Shown here: one piece after another, positions 52,956-62,348 of the stretch
Numbering within the stretch: the first letter of the stretch is position 1
Layout: each line of letters opens with the position of its first letter
Source: Armatimonadota bacterium
GTDB taxonomy: Bacteria; Armatimonadota; HRBIN16
Length of the DNA: 64,000 nt
Assembly: GCA_026003195.1 (NCBI GenBank)
Contig: BPGU01000003.1
Location: forward strand, 598,763 to 662,762
Direction: 5' to 3'
Translations under genes and position numbers: made by a program
The notes under the pieces: model-generated
Seen by the model: the letters and a program-made list of their open reading frames with translations, nothing else
Told to the model about the DNA's origin: nothing
Databases searched by the model: none

Positions 52956-53324
52956 ATGAGGGTGATTACACTCTTGCTGGCATTGGCGGCATGTGCGGGG
53001 GTGGTGTATAATTATCAGCAGCTGCGCGAGGTTCGCCAGCGGGTGGAACAGATACAGGTGAAACTTGCCAGCCAGCAGAACAGGTCAGAGCCGGCAAGCA
53101 TCACGGAGGCGAAACGTCATCTGCAGCGTGCTCTGCAGCTGATGAGCGCGGGCAAGCTGGATGAGGCGAAGAAGGAGATGGAGCAGGGTAGCAAGGCGCT
53201 GGCAGAAGCGGCTCACCAGAACGGTGATACCCAACACGCCCTGCAGCAGCTCCAGCAGATGATGGATAACGCCCGCAAGGAGCTGGCACGCTTCTGGTCT
53301 GGCAAACAGGAGAAAACACCATGA
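52956..53324 (+). CDS. Membrane-anchored coiled-coil protein
   Basis: A 122-residue protein with an N-terminal membrane or signal helix (MRVITLLLALAACAGVVYNY) and then heptad-rich coiled coil (REVRQRVEQIQVKLASQQ, LDEAKKEMEQGSKALAEAA, Gln-rich TQHALQQLQQMMDNARK). The AAC near the end of the helix is not a convincing lipobox. No known family is recognised. It is one base after the acyltransferase and overlaps the protease start by 4 bases, so it is part of the same operon. Confidence 0.75.
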   Translation: MRVITLLLALAACAGVVYNYQQLREVRQRVEQIQVKLASQQNRSEPASITEAKRHLQRALQLMSAGKLDEAKKEMEQGSKALAEAAHQNGDTQHALQQLQQMMDNARKELARFWSGKQEKTP

Positions 53325-54097
53325 CACGCACAGCATGGCTCACACGAATAGGAGTGCTCCTTCTGGTCGTGCCGACGATACTCTCACTCACGAGTTGTCG
53401 CGGTACGAACCTGCTGAGCAAACAGGACGAGATTCAGATTGGCAAAGAGGGCTCCGCAGCGATCGAGAAGGAGTACAAGCTGGACACGAACCCCGAGCGC
53501 GTGGCTCTGGTTCAGGAAATCGGACAGCGCGTGCTGGAGGGAATGCGGCAGGTGGAAGGCAAACGCGCGCCGGATTTTCCGTTCACTTTCAAGGTGCTGG
53601 ATACTCAAGAGATTAACGCCGTTTCCCTGCCCGGAGGTCCGGTCTACGTCTTTCGCGGTCTCCTGGAGCAGGTTGGCGGCGACCGCGATATGCTGGCATC
53701 GGTCATCGCGCACGAGGTGGGACACATCGTGGCACGCCATGCAGCCAAGCAGATATCCAGCAGCATTCTGGCGGACCTCGCCATCTCTCTGGGCACGAAG
53801 GGCAGCGCGCAGAAGGTGGCAAGCATTGCAACTTCACTGGTGATGTTGCAGTACAGCCGCGATGACGAATACGATGCCGACCGGCGCGGCATCCACTACA
53901 CCTACGCTGCCGGATACGATCCGGAAGGGCTGGTCCGCTTCTTCGAGAAGCTGCAGAAACTGGAGAAAAGCCCAATGAAAGGACTACTGGCGAACCTGCG
54001 CACCCACCCGCTGACCGAGAACCGCATCCTGAGGGCGAAGAAGCTGATCGCGGAACTGCCCGACCGACAAACTCCGAGTACAGCGCCGGGGCAATGA
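53321..54097 (+). CDS. M48-family metalloprotease, probable lipoprotein
   Basis: A 258-residue M48 peptidase resembling BepA/LoiP. The signal ends in LTSC (lipobox), suggesting a lipoprotein. Zinc is held by HEVGH (residues about 128-132) and the Glu in EYDADRRGI, with LPGGPVYVFRGLLEQ before it. Such proteases do quality control of outer-membrane proteins in the periplasm. It overlaps the preceding and following genes by 4 bases each. Confidence 0.92.
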   Translation: MTRTAWLTRIGVLLLVVPTILSLTSCRGTNLLSKQDEIQIGKEGSAAIEKEYKLDTNPERVALVQEIGQRVLEGMRQVEGKRAPDFPFTFKVLDTQEINAVSLPGGPVYVFRGLLEQVGGDRDMLASVIAHEVGHIVARHAAKQISSSILADLAISLGTKGSAQKVASIATSLVMLQYSRDDEYDADRRGIHYTYAAGYDPEGLVRFFEKLQKLEKSPMKGLLANLRTHPLTENRILRAKKLIAELPDRQTPSTAPGQ

Positions 54098-54771
54098 GAG
54101 TCACAGCAATTATCCCCGCCTATAACGAAGAGACCCGTCTGCCCCGGGTGCTGGAGGCGGTACGTGCAGCTGCACTGGTCGATGATATTCTGGTGGTTAG
54201 CGACGGTTCGGTAGACGGCACGTACGAGGTGGCGCGCCATTTCGATGGCGTGCGCGCGTTGCAGCTTCCCCAGAATCTCGGCAAGGGTGGAGCAATGCAT
54301 GTCGGGGCGTGCCACACAGAGGCGCCGGTGATTGTCTTTCTGGACGCCGACCTGATCGGATTAACCCCCGAACACGTAGATAGCCTGGTGGAGCCGGTAT
54401 ACCGCGGCGATGCGGACATGACGCTGGGAGTGTTTCGCGGCGGCAGACGCGCCACCGACCTTGCCCAGAAGCTATTCCCCTTCGTCAGCGGGCAGCGCGC
54501 CATCCGGCGAGAGCTGTTCCTGGAGGTGCCCAACGTGCAGTTCGCCCGTTTCGGGGTGGAGACGCAAATCACGCGCTGGGCGGTTCGCCAGCGTTGGAGG
54601 GTGCGATACGTACCGCTGGTTGGCGTCACCCACCCAATGAAGGAAGAAAAACTGGGGCGTCTGCGCGGTACGGTGGCTCGCCTGCGAATGTATGCCGATA
54701 TTGCCCGCATCTTGCTGGACGGACACGCCCCCGCTCAGGCAAAACGACTGTTTCGCCTGAGGAACAAGTAG
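54094..54771 (+). CDS. GT2-family glycosyltransferase
   Basis: A 225-residue cytoplasmic GT2 enzyme. The N-terminal nucleotide-binding strand RVTAIIPAYNEETRLPRVLE, VVSDGSVDGTYEVARHF and the DxD-like FLDADLIGL are present, and ETQITRWAVRQRWRVRYVPL sits near the acceptor side. It has no membrane segment. It overlaps the protease gene by 4 bases. Probable donor is a UDP- or GDP-sugar or a polyprenyl-linked substrate; which one is not visible. Confidence 0.88.
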   Translation: MRVTAIIPAYNEETRLPRVLEAVRAAALVDDILVVSDGSVDGTYEVARHFDGVRALQLPQNLGKGGAMHVGACHTEAPVIVFLDADLIGLTPEHVDSLVEPVYRGDADMTLGVFRGGRRATDLAQKLFPFVSGQRAIRRELFLEVPNVQFARFGVETQITRWAVRQRWRVRYVPLVGVTHPMKEEKLGRLRGTVARLRMYADIARILLDGHAPAQAKRLFRLRNK

Positions 54772-54876
54772 ATGCAACCGCCTGCGAAACGCCTCCCACC
54801 ATCCCAATGGTCACCACCCTGTGGCGCGGTTGCTGAACTGCCGACAGATTAGAGCAGATTGGGGTCGGTTGGAGAA

Positions 54877-54908
54877 GGGGAGAGGCTATGCCTCTCCCCT
54901 CTGTTTTT
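54877..54908 (+). terminator. Intrinsic terminator after GT2 gene
   Basis: GGGGAGAGGC and GCCTCTCCCC pair perfectly around TAT, then TCTGTTTTT. It ends the acyltransferase-coiled coil-protease-GT2 operon and abuts the converging small membrane gene. Confidence 0.85.
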
Positions 54909-55098
54909 ACTGGCTACCCGGCGCTACCGCGCTGGGTGGTGCTCCTCCACCGGGAACCGGCGGAGCTGCCTGTACCTCGCCTTCGCGACCGTTGCCCTGT
55001 ACCCCTCCGGTCATTCCCCGGTAGAGGAAGAAGCCGACCACGAGCAGCACCACGACGATAATCGCGATAGCTACTGGTGTGGAGATGTTCTTGTTCAT
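54907..55098 (-). CDS. Small single-pass membrane protein
   Basis: A 63-residue protein with one membrane helix (VAIAIIVVVLLVVGFFLY) and a Gly/Pro/Ala-rich tail (GGGAPPSAVAPG). GGGAGGAAAG precedes the ATG. It is 17 bases downstream of the pseudopilin gene on the same strand and probably co-transcribed. Similar small proteins following DUF1559 pseudopilins are uncharacterised. Confidence 0.75.
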   Translation of the reverse strand: MNKNISTPVAIAIIVVVLLVVGFFLYRGMTGGVQGNGREGEVQAAPPVPGGGAPPSAVAPGSQ

Positions 55099-55115
55099 TG
55101 CCTTTCCTCCCTCAC

Positions 55116-55865
55116 TTACGGAGGCGTGCAGATATCGTCAGACATCAGCACAGGATAGTAACCCCACTCGTATGGTCGATCCGACTTCGGATTGGGGTTA
55201 TCCGTGGAGCGTGCCCACTTCGCATGCCCATCGGCGTACACGAAGTTCATGCCACCCTGGTGGCGCGGATTACCCTGGTAGAACTCCCAGCCACCACGTC
55301 CTTCCGTCCAGTAGTAGCGCGGCTGGCTGTCCAGAGGACCGAGCAGGCAGTTGCGCCAGCTGAAGATGTAGTTGTTGTCGGCGATGATGCCGATGTTCGA
55401 GGGCGACTGTATTGATGCCAGGGAAGTGCCGTTGGTCAAAAGGAGCTCATTGATACCGTACTCCACGAACGGCACAATGCGCTTCTGTTCGGGGTCACCG
55501 CACACCCACAAAGCATATGCCGCCACGTAAGTGGTGCCCGCATAGCTGGGGCAGTCGAAAATGCCACCGTTCTTGACGTATGGGTAAATCAGTGTCGCCC
55601 AGTGTTGCTTGGGATGAGAGGGGTTCACCGTGAAGTAGCCGGTGTCGGGACAGCCACCGGGCCACGGCTGCACGAAGAACCGCTCATCGTAATCCTGCAC
55701 ATACATGTTGACTGCCAGTCCAATCTGCTTGGTGTTGGACAGACAGGACGTCTTGCGTGCCTGCTCGCGCGCCTGCGAGAAGACAGGGAACAGAATCGCT
55801 GCCAGTATCGCGATAATCGCGATAACCACCAGCAGCTCAATCAGCGTAAAACCGCTGCGTCGCAT
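55116..55865 (-). CDS. DUF1559-type pseudopilin (prepilin N-terminus, H-x9-DG)
   Basis: A 249-residue protein of the DUF1559 group. The type IV prepilin cleavage site and helix are clear: [20 protein letters not shown], with Glu at mature position 5. The C-terminal H-x9-DG motif ([13 protein letters not shown]) is diagnostic of the family, abundant in Planctomycetes and Armatimonadota. GAGGAGG lies 11 bases before the ATG at 55865; an ATG eight codons upstream lacks a ribosome site. Such pseudopilins may build secretion or adhesion fibres; a prepilin peptidase is not in view. Confidence 0.92.
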   Translation of the reverse strand: MRRSGFTLIELLVVIAIIAILAAILFPVFSQAREQARKTSCLSNTKQIGLAVNMYVQDYDERFFVQPWPGGCPDTGYFTVNPSHPKQHWATLIYPYVKNGGIFDCPSYAGTTYVAAYALWVCGDPEQKRIVPFVEYGINELLLTNGTSLASIQSPSNIGIIADNNYIFSWRNCLLGPLDSQPRYYWTEGRGGWEFYQGNPRHQGGMNFVYADGHAKWARSTDNPNPKSDRPYEWGYYPVLMSDDICTPP

Positions 55866-55937
55866 GGTTGAAACGACCTCCTCACGCATGATATTGTTTT
55901 GTTTTCTATCGCTAACGTCCGCCACAGCAGACGATGG

Positions 55938-57008
55938 CTACCTGTTGGGTTCTTCCGGTGGTGCGCACGAGGCGCGGGTGACCAGTTCCATGGGAAACCT
56001 CTCCTGCGCGACAACACGCCTGGACTGTCGCGTCGCATTTTCCAGCAACACCTGCGCTGCCCGTCTGCCCATCTGATACAGTGGCTGGCGCAGGGTAGTC
56101 AGCGGTGGATGGAGATACTGCGCTGACACGGGGTCATCGGTGCCCAGCACGCTCAGCTGGCGCGGAATAGCAATGCCCAGCTGCTCAGCCAGCGACATCA
56201 CCCCCAGAGTGAGAAAATAACCCGCGCAGAAGATAGCGGTAGGTCGATCCGGCATGAGCAACAGGTCCACCAGAGCGTTGCGCGCCGCAGGCGATAGGTG
56301 AGTATCATCATTGGGGCGAATCACCCACTGGGGCTTTGCCTCAATGCCCCATGCCCGCAGGGCGTCCAGATAACCCGCCAGACGGTCACGGCAGTTGGTG
56401 CTGTCTTCTAAACCATTGACGTATGCGATGCGCCGGTGTCCCAGATGCAGCAGGTATTCCACGCCCCGCCGCGCCCCATCGCGGTTGTCGCTGTCTACGG
56501 TGGGAAACGCTACTGGCTCCTGCCAGGACGCCCCGGCGACCACCAGCGAGATACCTTGCCTCCAGAGGGAGGTCAACACCTCCACGCTGCTGGCTGGCGG
56601 CGCCGCTACGTAGAAAGCGGTGTCCGGATAACGCTCCGGCAGGTGCTGCCACTCCGAGGCAGGGACAAAGGCTGCCATTAAGTTGATATCTGCCTCAGCA
56701 CACACATCGCATAAAGCACGAAAGAGAGGTCCATGGTAGGTGTGCTCCATCACGTCCGCAGGAGCACTCACCACGAAGGCTACCTGTTTGACGCGAGGGG
56801 TAGAGGGAACACACGCATAGACACCAGCACCGCGCTTCCATTCCAACCATCCTTCCCGACAAAGGGCATCCAGCGCACGCGATATGGTGCCCACGCTCAC
56901 ACCGAACCGCTGAGCCAGCTGCTGTTTCGTCGGCAGACGTGTACCATACCGTCCCTGCTGGATTTCCTCCAGCACCTGCTGACGTATCCACACGTGTTTG
57001 ACCTTCAC
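55938..57008 (-). CDS. GntR/LacI hybrid transcriptional regulator (AraR-like layout)
   Basis: A 356-residue regulator. The N-terminal 70 residues are a GntR winged helix (LPTKQQLAQRFGVSVGTISR, ALDALCREGWLEWKRGAGVY) fused to a LacI/periplasmic-binding sugar sensor (VEYLLHLGHRRIAYVNGLED, AIFCAGYFLTLGVMSLAEQL, TTLRQPLYQMGRRAAQVL). This arrangement is that of AraR. The GTG at 57008 follows GGGAGAGG and gives the expected N-terminus; the frame is open for 33 more codons upstream without support. It probably senses a sugar and represses itself and the divergent gene via the palindrome at 57093. Confidence 0.9.
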   Translation of the reverse strand: MKVKHVWIRQQVLEEIQQGRYGTRLPTKQQLAQRFGVSVGTISRALDALCREGWLEWKRGAGVYACVPSTPRVKQVAFVVSAPADVMEHTYHGPLFRALCDVCAEADINLMAAFVPASEWQHLPERYPDTAFYVAAPPASSVEVLTSLWRQGISLVVAGASWQEPVAFPTVDSDNRDGARRGVEYLLHLGHRRIAYVNGLEDSTNCRDRLAGYLDALRAWGIEAKPQWVIRPNDDTHLSPAARNALVDLLLMPDRPTAIFCAGYFLTLGVMSLAEQLGIAIPRQLSVLGTDDPVSAQYLHPPLTTLRQPLYQMGRRAAQVLLENATRQSRRVVAQERFPMELVTRASCAPPEEPNR

Positions 57009-57092
57009 ACTGCACCCTCTCCCATTACCAGAACATGGTTGAAACTTCATCAAAGCGTTATAGAACTGTTCTGTATCCAGTATAGATGTTCC

Positions 57093-57130
57093 TTCCCAAA
57101 AAGTCAAGTTTTTTGGAAACTTTTTGGGAA
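57093..57130. promoter_or_regulatory. Palindromic operator between regulator and divergent gene
   Basis: TTCCCAAAAAGT and ACTTTTTGGGAA form perfect 12-base arms 14 bases apart, and a nested pair AAGTTT/AAACTT (57106-57122) lies inside. It lies 85 bases before the regulator GTG and just upstream of a TATAAT (57157-57162) that could serve the plus-strand gene, so it can control both. It is the likely target of the GntR/LacI protein. Confidence 0.75.
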
Positions 57131-57290
57131 AAATTTTTGTGAATTGAACATACAGTTATAATATAGTAATGCGCCCTACTTTGTATGAAGAGAAAACTAC
57201 CTCGACGGCCAGGTTATGCAGGATTCTGCAGCAGGCTCGTGGGAATGGACTTGCTGGTATCTCACCGTGAAAGAGAGGAACATATCCGCG

Positions 57291-58544
57291 ATGTCGACAT
57301 ATCAGATAACCGATGGCGATTGGCGAAGCCACTTCAACCCGGATGGCACGCCCAAACCGCTCCGCGACCCTGCGGATCCCACCCTCTGGCCCAACCGATG
57401 GAGTAAAGCCAACTCGGACGCATGGATCGTGCGCCATCACGACCGTATCCGACAGATGCGACCGCGCGTGCTGCTGATCAACTTCTCGAACCAGGTGGAG
57501 CCGGAGAAGCCTCTTCGGCTGGCGCAACAGCTCATCGTCGCTATGCGCGAAGCCAGCCGCTACCACGGCTACCAGGAGCCGAACAGCCCACCGTTCCTCG
57601 AGTACTCCGTATGGCGGTTCGTCGACCTGCGCGACCCTGACCGCAAGGAGAAAAACAGCTCCAAATCCCCCATCAAACCGCATGTGCGCGAGCCCGAGGT
57701 GAACTGCGACTACAATGCTTTTTTCTCGGAACGGTTTGCCGAGTACATCGGCGTGCGCGACCCCAGAAACAAACGGCGTTTCCTCCGGCTGGACGAGCTG
57801 GTAGCGCAGGGTTACGTGCACGAAGTGTGGTTTACCGCCGCCGCAACAGGTGACTTCCGATGTCTGGAATGTGTGGAGTTGAAGCCGGCGTACGATGAAG
57901 GCTTCCGTCGCATCCCGGGCAAATACGTGCAGGCGGGAAACGGCGGAGACCCCGATCAGAAGTGGACGGGCAGATCGGTACGCCTCAACTGCATCAACCA
58001 CGACAGGGGCATCGGCTGCGCCATGGAGAATCTCGGTCACTCGATGGAAGGGTTAGCACACAGCGGGGCTATTCCCTATTTCACCCGTTACTTCCACGAA
58101 TATGCCGGTTTCGACCTGGACAAGCGTTACCATCTGCCGTGGAACTCCTTCTACCCACTGTGGGGAGAAGGAAAGGGTATCAGCTATCCCGACGCACAGA
58201 CCGCAGTAGTGACCGACGGCAAACAGACATGGAGGATAGAGAACTACGTAGCGGCTGGGGGCAACGTGCATTTTCCGCCCAACGCCCGGCACCACTATGA
58301 CCTGAACAACAACGAGCCGGTGCTGTCCACCATCGAGGACTGGCGCATCGGCAGCGGACCGGGTGGCAAAGACCTCGCGAAGCCATGGACATGTGAAGTG
58401 CTGAAGCGCTACGCCGACCTTGCCCCCGACTGTATGGGCAGGTGGCTGGTGTACTGGTGGCAAAACATGCCGGGGTGGCGCAACCGTTCGAAAGACGACG
58501 ACGGCAAGCCGATGAAGAACTGGTGGGTGTTCTGGTTCTATTGA
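57291..58544 (+). CDS. Hypothetical protein, Trp/Asn-rich, under GntR/LacI operator
   Basis: I do not recognise the family. The 417-residue protein is rich in Trp, Asn, Arg and His; motifs such as RVLLINFSNQVEP, CINHDRGIGCAMENLGHSME, WNSFYPLWGEGKG and VYWWQNMPGWRNRS have the look of a conserved beta-rich sugar-related or hydrolase fold. No signal peptide or membrane segment is seen. The ATG at 57291 with GAGAGG upstream is chosen; the frame is open 25 codons further. The divergent sugar-type regulator and shared palindrome suggest a role in carbohydrate use or sensing. Confidence 0.7.
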   Translation: MSTYQITDGDWRSHFNPDGTPKPLRDPADPTLWPNRWSKANSDAWIVRHHDRIRQMRPRVLLINFSNQVEPEKPLRLAQQLIVAMREASRYHGYQEPNSPPFLEYSVWRFVDLRDPDRKEKNSSKSPIKPHVREPEVNCDYNAFFSERFAEYIGVRDPRNKRRFLRLDELVAQGYVHEVWFTAAATGDFRCLECVELKPAYDEGFRRIPGKYVQAGNGGDPDQKWTGRSVRLNCINHDRGIGCAMENLGHSMEGLAHSGAIPYFTRYFHEYAGFDLDKRYHLPWNSFYPLWGEGKGISYPDAQTAVVTDGKQTWRIENYVAAGGNVHFPPNARHHYDLNNNEPVLSTIEDWRIGSGPGGKDLAKPWTCEVLKRYADLAPDCMGRWLVYWWQNMPGWRNRSKDDDGKPMKNWWVFWFY

Positions 58545-58579
58545 TCGGGGATGTGCTTCCTGGCGTGCCGGGAGGAGGG

Positions 58580-59890
58580 TCACGCTTCCTCGCGATCCTC
58601 TCCGGCACCAGCCAGCTGGAGTAACTCGCCCAGGATATCCAGAATGCGCTGTGACGCGCCCTGCTGTTCGTGTACCAGCGCCTGAGCACGCCGCGCGACC
58701 TCTTCGCGCAAAGGCTCTGCCTGCAAAAGCTCAACCACTCGCTGAGCCAGTTCCTCCGCATCTCGTGCGACCCATGCGACACGGGCTTCCCTCGCCAGCG
58801 CGGCGACATCGCGGAAGTTGTTCATGTAGGGTCCGTGTATCACCGGCTTGCCGTGTGCCAGAGGTTGCAGCAGGTTCTGCCCTCCCAGGGGCACAAAGCT
58901 CCCGCCGATAATCGCCACATCGCACACCGCGTACACCTTTCCCAGCTCGCCGAAGGTGTCCAGCACTATCTGCTCCCGCGGAGTATCCGGGGTACCCTGC
59001 GTGCGTCGCCACGGGCGAAAACCTTCCTGTTGAAGGAGCTCTACAATCGCATCTGCACGCTCCACGTGGCGAGGCGCCCATACGATGCACAGGTTCGGGA
59101 AACGCTCGCGCAGTATGCGGTAAGCGTTGGCGATAATCGCCTCCTCCTCCGGCGCACGGCTGCTACCAATGACCAGCACAGGAGCCCCTTCGGGAAGCCC
59201 CAAATCCCGACGGAGCGAAGCCGCGTCTACATCCTGTGCCCCGACCGCCGCCTGGTCAAACTTGGTGTTGCCCGCCACATGCACCCTGTCGGGGGGCGCA
59301 CCGATAGCACAAAACCGTCTGGCGTCCTCCTCCGATTGCACACATATCGCGTCCACACTGCGCAATACGTGAGCGAAGAACCATCGGAACCGCCTGTAGG
59401 TGGGCAGGCTTCGGTCAGAGAGGCGACCGTTGGCGATGAGAGTTCTCACCCCTCGGCGGTACGCCATCGTGAGCAGGTTGGGCCACAGCTCGGTCTCCAT
59501 CACAATGAGCGCATCGGGACGAACCCGCTTCAGGGCACGTCCTACCGCAAAGGGAAGGTCCGCCGGCAGATAGCCCACCGCGTCTACCAGCTTACCCAGT
59601 TGTTGACGGGCAGTGGCGTTGCCAGTAGGTGTGAGAGTGGTCAACAGCAGATGGTATTGGGGAAATCGTTCGCGAATCGCCTGCAGGAGAGGCAGAGCTG
59701 CCATCACCTCGCCCACAGACACGGCATGAACCCATATGACCCTGCGTCCCTGCGGGGACATGGGCAGTCCGCCCAGTCGTTGCCCCCATCCCTCGCGCGA
59801 TTTGCCCCGCACCACGATACGCCATAGCAGATAGACGAGCCATAGCGGAGAGGTGAGGATGAGAAAGAGGTTATACATCACGCTGAACAT
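58580..59890 (-). CDS. waaA: Kdo transferase (WaaA/KdtA, GT30)
   Basis: A 436-residue enzyme that adds Kdo to lipid A precursors. An N-terminal membrane helix (FLILTSPLWLVYLLWRIVV) anchors it; VIWVHAVSVGEVMAALPLL, ETELWPNLLTM, VIGSSRAPEEEAI and GSFVPLGGQNLLQPLAHGKP followed by VIHGPYMNNF are the family blocks. It is the last gene of the LPS run. The C-terminus, EDREEA, extends into a weak copy of the GGAGGG repeat. Confidence 0.93.
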   Translation of the reverse strand: MFSVMYNLFLILTSPLWLVYLLWRIVVRGKSREGWGQRLGGLPMSPQGRRVIWVHAVSVGEVMAALPLLQAIRERFPQYHLLLTTLTPTGNATARQQLGKLVDAVGYLPADLPFAVGRALKRVRPDALIVMETELWPNLLTMAYRRGVRTLIANGRLSDRSLPTYRRFRWFFAHVLRSVDAICVQSEEDARRFCAIGAPPDRVHVAGNTKFDQAAVGAQDVDAASLRRDLGLPEGAPVLVIGSSRAPEEEAIIANAYRILRERFPNLCIVWAPRHVERADAIVELLQQEGFRPWRRTQGTPDTPREQIVLDTFGELGKVYAVCDVAIIGGSFVPLGGQNLLQPLAHGKPVIHGPYMNNFRDVAALAREARVAWVARDAEELAQRVVELLQAEPLREEVARRAQALVHEQQGASQRILDILGELLQLAGAGEDREEA

Positions 59891-59893
59891 GGC

Positions 59894-60580
59894 TCACACT
59901 CGTTTTGCCCGAACCATCTGTTCCGCCTGTTCCTCCAGCGCGTTAATCGCCTGCTCGACCTTTTGACGCAGCTGCTCAAACTGCTGTTCGCTGATGCCTT
60001 CAGGCACATCGATAGGTTCGCCGAAAATGAACACGCCACGCGCGAACGGCAGAGGTATCATGTAGCGATCCCACGTTGGCAGCAGCTTGCGTGGGTAGGC
60101 GGCAACGCCTGCGGGAATAATGGGGCACTTTGCCTTTTGGGCAATAAAGAGCGCACCGGGCTGTACCCGCCGGCTAGGTCCACGCGGACCATCGGGAGTG
60201 AACGCCAGAATGCCTCCCTCTGCCACTCGCCGAGCAGCTTCTAGCGCAGCGCGAATGCCCCCGCGACCGGTGGAACCGCGGATGATGCGAAAACCGAATC
60301 GCCGGAAAATGTGGTTTTGTATCTCGCCGTCGCGCGAGAGGGAGATTATCGCCCAGAAGCCCCTGCCATGAAAGACGTTCGCGGGGATCAAACTGCGCCC
60401 GTGCCAGGTCACCAACACCGCTCCTTTGCCCTCTTTCGCCCGCTCCAGCACCTGCTCGAAGTTGAGCACCTTCAGACGCAGGCTCATCCCAATCGCTCGG
60501 GCAAGGCTCCACACGACGAAGCCCAGCAGCTTCGGACGCAACCGTTGCCACCAGTTTGGTTGTTCTCCTTCCTTACTCAC
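59894..60580 (-). CDS. DUF374 lysophospholipid acyltransferase-like protein
   Basis: A 228-residue DUF374 protein of the LpxL/PlsC-like superfamily. TWHGRSLIPANVFHGRGFWA, then RRFGFRIIRGSTGRGG and FTPDGPRGPSRRVQPG are characteristic; the His of WHGR corresponds to the HxxxxD site. It presumably acylates Kdo2-lipid A or a phospholipid. It lies between msbA and waaA, overlapping msbA by 8 bases, so it is co-transcribed with LPS genes. Exact acyl donor and acceptor are unknown. Confidence 0.88.
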   Translation of the reverse strand: MSKEGEQPNWWQRLRPKLLGFVVWSLARAIGMSLRLKVLNFEQVLERAKEGKGAVLVTWHGRSLIPANVFHGRGFWAIISLSRDGEIQNHIFRRFGFRIIRGSTGRGGIRAALEAARRVAEGGILAFTPDGPRGPSRRVQPGALFIAQKAKCPIIPAGVAAYPRKLLPTWDRYMIPLPFARGVFIFGEPIDVPEGISEQQFEQLRQKVEQAINALEEQAEQMVRAKRV

Positions 60581-62348
60581 CTTGCGCTACCAGCTCCTGT
60601 GTCATCTGCTCGCCCATCTGTTTGCGGAACAGTCGGGCGTATACGCCACCCTTCGCCAGCAGTTCCTGATGCGTACCCTGCTCTACAATGCGCCCATGCT
60701 CCAGTACCAGTATCCAATCGGCATTGACTATCGTGCTCAGGCGGTGGGCGATCACCAGCGTGGTGCGCCCACGCATCAACTCCTCCAGCGCCTGCTGCAC
60801 CAGTGCCTCGGAGGCGGTGTCCAGCGAGGAGGTCGCCTCGTCCAGAATGAGAATGCGCGGATCCTTCAGGATGGCCCGGGCAATGGCGATACGCTGTCGT
60901 TCCCCACCTGACAGGCGCACACCCCGCTCGCCGACAGGGGTCTCGTATCCCTTCTCCAGCCGCTGAATAAACTCGTGGGCGTGAGCTGCCTTTGCTGCCT
61001 CGATCACCTGCTCATCGGTGGCATCGGGGTCGGCATAGGCAATATTGTCGCGGATGGTGCCTCCGAACAGGAGGGTCTCCTGCGGCACGATGCCAATCTG
61101 TTTGCGCAATGAGGCTATCTGCACCATGCGGATGTCTATCCCGTCGATGAGTACCCGCCCTGAGGTGGGGTCGTAGAAGCGCGGGATCAGGTCGGCGAGG
61201 GTGCTTTTGCCCGCCCCGCTGTGTCCCACCACCGCTACCACGCTGCCGGGCTGCATCTCGAAAGAAATGTTATCCAGCACGAGGCGCCCTCCGCGGTGAT
61301 AGGCGAAGCTCACCTCCTCAAAACGCACATGCCCCACGATGGGCGGCATCGGAGGCGCATCGGGCAGTTCCTGTACCTCGGGGTGAACGTCCAGCACTTC
61401 GCGATACACGCGCTCCGCTGCTGCCAGCACCTGCTGACGGGTGACGTTGATGCTCCCCAGAGTCTGCATACTCTGAGCCACCAGGTTCAGCGTCAGCAGA
61501 AAACTGCTCAGACCGCCGAAGTCCAGCTCGCCCCGCACAATCAGATGCCCGCCATACCACAGCACGAAGGCGATCCCACCAGCACCGATCAGTTCTATCA
61601 GCGGGCGCAGTGCGGCGCTGGTGCGCACGCCGTCCATCATCGCACGGTACGACAGGTAGTTACGCTCCTTGAAACGCTGGATTTCCCTCGGTTCGGTCGC
61701 AAAGGCTTTCACCGTACGCACCCCGGCGATGGTCTCCTGCATCACCGCGGTTACGTCTTCCAGACGCAGCTGTGTCTGCTGACCGATGTAGCGCATACGC
61801 TTTCCGATAGCACGGATGATGAGCGCCATCACCGGCACACCCACCAGCGCTATCAGCGAGAGCTTCCAGGAGACCACAAACAACCACACCAGACCGCCCA
61901 CCAGCCCGATGGGCGCAGCCACCATATCCTTCAGCAGGGTGCCTCCACTGGAGATGGCGTTGATATCGTTGGTCAGTACCGACATCAGCGCGCCGGTGCG
62001 GCGATGGGTAAAGTACGAGAGCGACAAACTCTGCAGGTGCTCATACACTCTCTCACGCAGGCGCATCGTGAAACGATTGACCGCCAGGGAGAGGTAGTAG
62101 GTCTGCCCATAGGCGAAAACAAACTTGAGGAGGAATGCTCCGACAACAATCAGGCTCACGCGGTTGAGCAGGCTCACATCGTGGTAGTGCTGTGCCGCGT
62201 TGACCACGTCACGGGTGAGCGCGAAGATACGCAGGGTAATCCCCTGCGCTCCCGCTGCGCAAATCAAGCCGAGAATGATGTATTTCAGGTGAGGCTTGAG
62301 GTCTCGCCACAATCGCCTTTGTAGTTGTTTGTCATCCCGAGTCGGCAT
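60573..62348 (-). CDS. msbA: MsbA-like lipid A flippase (ABC exporter)
   Basis: A 591-residue half-transporter with six membrane helices in the first 320 residues and a C-terminal ATPase: Walker A GHSGAGKST, signature LSGGERQRIAIARA, Walker B ILILDEATSSLD and the H-loop VIAHRLSTIV. MsbA flips lipid A-core across the inner membrane. Its location between lpxB and the acyltransferase/Kdo transferase supports that job over a general multidrug role. It overlaps lpxB by 17 bases. Confidence 0.92.
   Translation of the reverse strand: MPTRDDKQLQRRLWRDLKPHLKYIILGLICAAGAQGITLRIFALTRDVVNAAQHYHDVSLLNRVSLIVVGAFLLKFVFAYGQTYYLSLAVNRFTMRLRERVYEHLQSLSLSYFTHRRTGALMSVLTNDINAISSGGTLLKDMVAAPIGLVGGLVWLFVVSWKLSLIALVGVPVMALIIRAIGKRMRYIGQQTQLRLEDVTAVMQETIAGVRTVKAFATEPREIQRFKERNYLSYRAMMDGVRTSAALRPLIELIGAGGIAFVLWYGGHLIVRGELDFGGLSSFLLTLNLVAQSMQTLGSINVTRQQVLAAAERVYREVLDVHPEVQELPDAPPMPPIVGHVRFEEVSFAYHRGGRLVLDNISFEMQPGSVVAVVGHSGAGKSTLADLIPRFYDPTSGRVLIDGIDIRMVQIASLRKQIGIVPQETLLFGGTIRDNIAYADPDATDEQVIEAAKAAHAHEFIQRLEKGYETPVGERGVRLSGGERQRIAIARAILKDPRILILDEATSSLDTASEALVQQALEELMRGRTTLVIAHRLSTIVNADWILVLEHGRIVEQGTHQELLAKGGVYARLFRKQMGEQMTQELVAQGE

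Noticed and set aside
58570-58596. Fifth copy of the GGAGGG hairpin repeat
   Set aside because: It overlaps the waaA 3' end and matches too loosely to be listed as a feature.
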